Source: Aquificota bacterium (GTDB lineage: Bacteria > Aquificota > Aquificia > Aquificales > Aquificaceae). From it: a stretch of 15,809 nt of DNA. The stretch covers positions 1 to 15,809 of the forward strand of contig JAADEK010000001.1 of the NCBI GenBank assembly GCA_013153455.1. Direction: 5' to 3'. The notes under the pieces are model-generated. The model had not been told where the DNA came from, made no database searches, and saw only the letters and a program-made list of their open reading frames with translations. This document shows, piece by piece, positions 12,288-15,809 of this stretch (within the stretch, counting starts at the first letter, position 1; each line of letters starts with the position of its first letter). The position numbers and the translations under genes were made by a program.

Positions 12288-14359
12288 AATCCCGGAGTAT
12301 ACTCCTTTTTATCTTTCCCGCCTTTGCTTTTTCCGCGGTTCCGCCGGAGGTAAAAGCGGATTATACGCCCCCTAAGGCGAAAACCGGCTACGGGAATACC
12401 CTTTTTGAAAGCGCGAATAAGTATTGTATGCACTGCCATTACGATTTACACGAAACGTGGAAGAATTCTATGCACGCAAACTCGTGGAAAGACCCGATAT
12501 TTCAAAAACTCTACCAATCTTTTCTGAAGTATCTCGTCTCCGAGAAGTTAGGTCTGCAAGGAGAGACCGGAACCTTTACAACCGATACGTTCAAGAACGT
12601 GGGTAAGATATGCTTGGGTTGTCATGCACCGGGTGCGCTCTACTCTCAGGACTTTAAGCTTGAGATAAGGGAGGTTGAGTCCGCGGGTGAAGAGAGAAAT
12701 ACCTTCAGCTCCTTTGACCCCGCACTTGAGACGATTCTTTACGCCACGAACAAACTCTCCGGAAAGACCTACGAGATTGTTTACCACATCGGGCACGAGA
12801 ACAACAGGGAAGGTATAAACTGCGCGCTTTGCCACAGCGTTGAGGAGATAAAGATGTCTCACCCCGGGGACACATACACGCTGTCAAACCCCATAAAGAT
12901 AGGTCCTATTGGACCCATACTCTACCCCGCGGGCTACACACTACACTTTGACGACGAAAAGGAGAGAAACGCCTACTTTTCTATAGTCGGACCCGAATTT
13001 TACTCCGACTACGCGGATACGAGAAATTCCCAAAAGACAAAGGACGGAAGGTTCAGAATAAAACCGATACCCATAGACGGGGAGGGAGGGACCTTCTACG
13101 CGGGAGGACCTTACTATGGTCCTTTCGGTGTTACCGCGCTTGACAACGTCGCGGACGACGACCAAACCGACAGAAGACAGATAGCTCAAAGCGCCAACTT
13201 CAACGTCCCCGATAACCACTTTAACACCTTTTCAAAGACTTTATGCCTTTCGTGTCACCAAAGGTCAGCAAAAAGGATAGACTCAAACCCGGCAAACGTG
13301 AAAGGCTTGTTTATGGAACTCTGCACCACCCTGAACGCCATAGACCCATCCCCCTACCCGACGGAGCATACACCAAAGTGCACAACGTGCCACATGGAAT
13401 ACAGAACAGGGATACTGATAAACAAATGGAAACAAAGGGGTGTAAGCTGGGAACTTTCACAAATCCCCACCGAAGGTATAAGGGACTTTATGGTAAGGGG
13501 AATATTTTCAAGCCACAGATTTGAGGGAGCATCATCGCCCGATAAGGTAAGGTCTGGTGTTGAGGTAAAGATAACAAGCCTCTCCGTTGAGGGAACGAAG
13601 GTAAAGGTTGAGTATTACGTAAAGAATAAGACCGCCCACATGTTCCCCGGAGCCCACCCGATGAGGAGAGTCTTTACGATATTGCGGGTATTTGACCAAA
13701 ACGGTAATCCCCTTCCCCTTTCGGAAGCTTACGGAATCACAAAATTTGAGGACGTAGTATACACATACGATAGTCCCTCATTCGCACAGCCTATAAGGGT
13801 TGAGATTAAGAAAAGGAATGAGCCCGTAACCTTTTTGGGAAAGATTGAAGACATAAACGGGGAGGTATGTTCCCAGTGGATTGATTACGACCCGCAGACG
13901 CAAACGGGTAGCAAGCTCATAGTTGACAAGTGCGACGGTGAATTATACAGCTTTACAAGGGTCTACGGCAGGGAGTTGATAAACACAAAAACCGCGAGTC
14001 TCGCCCCCGGTTTTGCCGCGGACACCTCAAGAGACAACCGCCTTGTGCCTAACGAAGTAGAATACTACACCGTTTACTTCAACCTGCCCCAAAACTACGA
14101 AGGAAGTATAATCGCAAAGCTCGGTGTTTACTATCACAAAACCGGGGCTACGGGTATACTCCCGCTTGACGATACGGGTTTTGTAGATATGAACAAGGTC
14201 AAGGAGCTAAGTCTTCCCGTTTACGAGCTGTATGCGCTTGAAACTCAAACATACGTAAGTTCGGGGACGGGGGACGGAGGGGGTTGTAATTCCGCATCAG
14301 TTTCTTATCTCTACGTTCTCCTCGTTTTACTCGCTCTCGGTGTGAGGCGCTTCCTTTGA
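12284..14359 (+). CDS. Secreted five-heme cytochrome c with C-terminal sorting-type tail
   Basis: This is a 691-residue exported electron-transfer protein. A signal peptide covers residues 1 to about 18 (SILLFIFPAFAFSA). Five CxxCH heme sites follow: CMHCH 48-52, CLGCH 110-114, CALCH 180-184, CLSCH 321-325 and CTTCH 366-370. The first lies in a cytochrome c554-like context (ETWKNSMHANSWKDP). A heme-free beta-rich second half follows (about 425-650, including NKTAHMFPGAHPMRRVF), of a type seen in other multiheme cytochromes. The C-terminus is a Gly-rich GTGDGGGC (661-668), a hydrophobic segment (about 674-687) and RR, like the GlyGly/MYXO/Synerg-CTERM class of surface-sorting tails. Unlike most neighbours it has a strong Shine-Dalgarno, in a masking repeat. 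The electron partner is unknown; no reductase gene is adjacent. I do not recognise a named family. Confidence 0.9.
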   Translation: MKSRSILLFIFPAFAFSAVPPEVKADYTPPKAKTGYGNTLFESANKYCMHCHYDLHETWKNSMHANSWKDPIFQKLYQSFLKYLVSEKLGLQGETGTFTTDTFKNVGKICLGCHAPGALYSQDFKLEIREVESAGEERNTFSSFDPALETILYATNKLSGKTYEIVYHIGHENNREGINCALCHSVEEIKMSHPGDTYTLSNPIKIGPIGPILYPAGYTLHFDDEKERNAYFSIVGPEFYSDYADTRNSQKTKDGRFRIKPIPIDGEGGTFYAGGPYYGPFGVTALDNVADDDQTDRRQIAQSANFNVPDNHFNTFSKTLCLSCHQRSAKRIDSNPANVKGLFMELCTTLNAIDPSPYPTEHTPKCTTCHMEYRTGILINKWKQRGVSWELSQIPTEGIRDFMVRGIFSSHRFEGASSPDKVRSGVEVKITSLSVEGTKVKVEYYVKNKTAHMFPGAHPMRRVFTILRVFDQNGNPLPLSEAYGITKFEDVVYTYDSPSFAQPIRVEIKKRNEPVTFLGKIEDINGEVCSQWIDYDPQTQTGSKLIVDKCDGELYSFTRVYGRELINTKTASLAPGFAADTSRDNRLVPNEVEYYTVYFNLPQNYEGSIIAKLGVYYHKTGATGILPLDDTGFVDMNKVKELSLPVYELYALETQTYVSSGTGDGGGCNSASVSYLYVLLVLLALGVRRFL

Positions 14360-14380
14360 GCGTCCTCCCTTTTTATCTTT
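14344..14380 (+). terminator. Intrinsic terminator of the cytochrome gene
   Basis: GAGGCGCT (14344-14351), a 7-nt loop, then AGCG-T-CCTC (14359-14367) form an 8-bp stem with one bulged T, followed by CCTTTTTATCTTTTT. The stop codon TGA (14357-14359) falls in the loop and on the first base of the descending arm. It separates the cytochrome from the hemerythrin promoter, whose -35 starts at 14385. Confidence 0.65.
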
Positions 14381-14384
14381 TTCC

Positions 14385-14413
14385 TTGACCGTGTGTAAAT
14401 TCTCACTTACATT
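14385..14413 (+). promoter_or_regulatory. Hemerythrin promoter (leaderless arrangement)
   Basis: TTGACC (14385-14390), 17 nt, TACATT (14408-14413), then 6 nt (AAACGT) to the ATG at 14420. The -35 matches consensus at five of six positions. The expected transcription start is at the start codon. Confidence 0.7.
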
Positions 14414-14419
14414 AAACGT

Positions 14420-14815
14420 ATGCTCATAAAGCCGGGGGACGTTCAGAAGGTGGGAAACCTTCTCATGGACGCGGTTCACGAGGAGGAGATAAGGCTTCTT
14501 AACGAGCTTTACGAAGCTCTCCTGAAGAAAGACCTCAAGAAGTGCGACGAGCTTATGGACGAGCTTCTCGTTGACCTTGAAGACCACTTCACGACCGAAG
14601 AGGAGCTCATGCGTGAGTTTGAGTTCTTCGCATACCCGATGCACAAAGCGGAGCACGACCAGATGCGCCAACGCTTTAAGGAGGTATACGACGCTTGGAA
14701 GAAAAACAAGAACACGGAGGAGGTCGTTCGCTTCCTGAAGGAGGAGATGGTTCCTTGGCTAAAGAGCCATGTTGCCAGATGGGACTCAACGACAGCCCAA
14801 CAGCTCGGCGATTAA
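14420..14815 (+). CDS. Bacteriohemerythrin
   Basis: This is a 131-residue single-domain hemerythrin with a four-helix bundle binding a di-iron O2 site. All seven expected ligands are visible: H20 (HEEE), H56 and E60 (HFTTEEELM), H75 and H79 (HKAEH), H117 and D122 (HVARWD). There is no signal peptide or membrane segment, so it is cytoplasmic. Likely roles in a microaerophile are oxygen storage, delivery to membrane oxidases, or oxygen/NO scavenging; these are family-level inferences. It has its own promoter just after the cytochrome terminator, and is followed 9 nt later by a small membrane protein gene, which may be cotranscribed. Confidence 0.95.
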   Translation: MLIKPGDVQKVGNLLMDAVHEEEIRLLNELYEALLKKDLKKCDELMDELLVDLEDHFTTEEELMREFEFFAYPMHKAEHDQMRQRFKEVYDAWKKNKNTEEVVRFLKEEMVPWLKSHVARWDSTTAQQLGD

Positions 14816-14818
14816 AAT
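14813..14818 (+). promoter_or_regulatory. Possible -10 box for the small membrane protein gene
   Basis: TAAAAT (14813-14818) overlaps the hemerythrin stop codon and lies exactly 6 nt before the next ATG, the spacing seen for hom and hemerythrin. A partial -35 ACGACA (14789-14794) sits 18 nt upstream. It could give a separate leaderless mRNA, but read-through from hemerythrin is equally possible. Confidence 0.35.
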
Positions 14819-14824
14819 AATCCT

Positions 14825-15010
14825 ATGGATACTCTGGAGCTGATAAAGAAGCTCCTCACCTTCCTAGGTATGGAGATAATTATGATAATCATAGCCCTTA
14901 TCGTGGGCTTTCCCCTTTTGGTTCTCATCGTATTTATATCAAACTGGGTTTACAAGCGTTTTGCCAAGCGCTTTGAGGAAGAGATAAAGAAACATTACGG
15001 TCAGCGGTGA
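14825..15010 (+). CDS. Small single-span membrane protein, function unknown
   Basis: This is a 61-residue protein. A short acidic/amphipathic start (MDTLELIKKLL) is followed by a hydrophobic stretch at about 13-40 (EIIMIIIALIVGFPLLVLIV within it), then a charged, mostly basic tail ([19 protein letters not shown]), which predicts one transmembrane helix with the C-terminus in the cytoplasm. I do not recognise the family. The 9-nt gap from hemerythrin suggests a shared transcript, and it might link that protein to the membrane, but nothing in the sequence proves this. Its last 10 bases overlap the 3' end of convergent maf. Coding bias matches its neighbours, supporting a real gene. Confidence 0.7.
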   Translation: MDTLELIKKLLTFLGMEIIMIIIALIVGFPLLVLIVFISNWVYKRFAKRFEEEIKKHYGQR

Positions 15011-15564
15011 AGAACCCCGAGCCTTTTGAGATTCTCGTATAGCTTCACAACCGGAAGACCCATAACCGTGTAGAAATTTCCGTGAATCCTCTCAACGAGC
15101 GTAGAGCCGAAGCCTTGAACTCCGTAGGCTCCCGCCTTATCAAGCGGTTCACCGCTCTCAACGTAAGCCCATATCTCCTCGTCGCTGAGGTTTCTGAACT
15201 TTACGCGCGCAATGTCGTGAAAGACGAGGCGCGCGTTCGGTGAAACAAGGGCTACACCCGTGACGACGGAGTGCCACCTTCCCGAGAGTTTCCTCAGTAT
15301 CTCTATAGCTTCCTCTGCGTCCTTGGGTTTGCCTATGATTTCGTTTCCGAGAAAGACGAGCGTATCCGCGCCTATGACGAGCGCGTCCTTGTTTTCCCTC
15401 CAAACGGAAAGCGCTTTTTCCCGCGCGAGCTTCCTCGCGGTGAGGACGGGCTTACCCTCTACTTTTCTCTCCTCTATCTTAGCGGGTATGGTCTCAAACT
15501 TTAGCCCGAGGTTCCTGAGTATCTGGACGCGCCTCGGTGAGGAGGAAGCGAGGATTACCCTCAT
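15001..15564 (-). CDS. maf: Maf-family nucleoside triphosphate pyrophosphatase
   Basis: Maf proteins hydrolyse non-canonical or excess nucleoside triphosphates to monophosphates and affect septation when overproduced. The 187 residues show the N-terminal [12 protein letters not shown] with the SSSPRR substrate loop, the catalytic [15 protein letters not shown] region, and [21 protein letters not shown]. The DKAGAYG-QG version is typical of the YhdE-like subgroup that prefers dTTP/UTP, not the YceF-type m7GTP enzymes. Its ATG overlaps the fabF stop (ATGA), so the two are translationally coupled. It converges on the small membrane protein gene with a 10-nt 3' overlap. Confidence 0.95.
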   Translation of the reverse strand: MRVILASSSPRRVQILRNLGLKFETIPAKIEERKVEGKPVLTARKLAREKALSVWRENKDALVIGADTLVFLGNEIIGKPKDAEEAIEILRKLSGRWHSVVTGVALVSPNARLVFHDIARVKFRNLSDEEIWAYVESGEPLDKAGAYGVQGFGSTLVERIHGNFYTVMGLPVVKLYENLKRLGVLHR

Positions 15565-15809
15565 TCCTCGGGTTTTTTGAAAACGAGCGTTGCGTTCGTT
15601 CCCCCAAAGCCGAAAGCGTTTGAAAGCGCGACGCGAACCGGGTGCTTTATCGCTTTGTTCGGGACGTAATCAAGGTCACACTCGGGGTCCGGGTTTTCAA
15701 GGTTTATCGTCGGGGGTATTGTGTCGGTTTCCACCGTCTTTACGGTCGCAACCGCCTCAACCGCAGCAGCGGCACCCAGAAGGTGCCCTATCATTGACTT
15801 GTTGGAGGA
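15561..15809 (-). CDS. fabF: 3-oxoacyl-ACP synthase II, C-terminal end (gene enters from right edge)
   Basis: This is the last 82 codons of a beta-ketoacyl-ACP synthase II, which elongates fatty acyl-ACP by condensation with malonyl-ACP. Reading from the edge it gives [19 protein letters not shown], the conserved KSM-GH block carrying the catalytic Lys and second His. It then runs through [22 protein letters not shown] to the C-terminal [14 protein letters not shown] signature. FabF is preferred over FabB because of the [16 protein letters not shown] type ending; FabB is related. The N-terminal domain and active-site Cys lie outside the window. It is followed by maf with an ATGA overlap. Confidence 0.93.
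   Translation of the reverse strand, partial: SSNKSMIGHLLGAAAAVEAVATVKTVETDTIPPTINLENPDPECDLDYVPNKAIKHPVRVALSNAFGFGGTNATLVFKKPEE

Noticed and set aside
1..15809. CRISPR arrays, insertion sequences, transposases, phage genes, rRNA
   Set aside because: I looked for direct-repeat arrays, transposase-like proteins and terminal repeats and saw none; the window reads as settled core genome.

Overview
This 15.8 kb window is gene-dense chromosomal DNA. It holds 19 protein genes (two cut by the window edges) and one tRNA. Most gene junctions are ATGA/GTGA/TGATG overlaps or gaps under 30 bases. Proteins are rich in Lys/Glu/Arg, codon use leans on ATA (Ile), AGG/AGA (Arg) and GAG, and the gene set (GlyQ, GcvH-like lipoyl protein, UbiD-family decarboxylase, multiheme cytochrome, bacteriohemerythrin) fits a thermophilic chemolithoautotroph. 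The best guess is an Aquificales/Aquificaceae relative; this is inferred from protein style and has not been confirmed by a search.

Layout. (1) Positions 4565 to 1, minus strand: hom (homoserine dehydrogenase), a thiamine-binding MTH1187-type protein, argB, a small cupin, a GcvH-like lipoyl protein translationally coupled to a small CPTC thioredoxin-like protein, and glyQ, which runs off the left edge. (2) Divergently, plus strand 4656-5447: a CAT-anticodon tRNA followed 8 nt later by a coiled-coil/zinc-ribbon protein. (3) Positions 10426 to 5435, minus strand: a tightly coupled run ubiD-like, radC, modA, gltX, modC, in which the glutamyl-tRNA synthetase gene lies between two molybdate-transport genes and no permease gene is present. 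(4) Plus strand 10448-15010: lysS, a secreted five-heme cytochrome c, a bacteriohemerythrin and a small membrane protein. (5) Right end, minus strand: the 3' end of fabF overlapping maf.

Expression signals. Several promoter-proximal genes (hom, hemerythrin, gcvH-like, lysS, ubiD-like and possibly others) have a -10 hexamer 6-9 nt before the start codon. Three of these have a -35 box exactly 17 nt further upstream. The mRNAs should therefore be leaderless or almost so. lysS and ubiD-like appear to share overlapping -10 boxes on opposite strands. hom and the tRNA have back-to-back promoters whose -35 boxes lie in a perfect 7-bp inverted repeat.

The main exception is the multiheme cytochrome. 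It has a strong GGAGGT ribosome-binding site lying inside a perfect 9-bp inverted repeat that could mask it in RNA. A 7-codon upstream reading frame overlaps its start. The protein has a signal peptide, five CxxCH motifs and a C-terminal GGGC / hydrophobic / RR tail that looks like a surface-sorting tag. This cytochrome and its leader are the strongest candidates for undescribed biology in the window.
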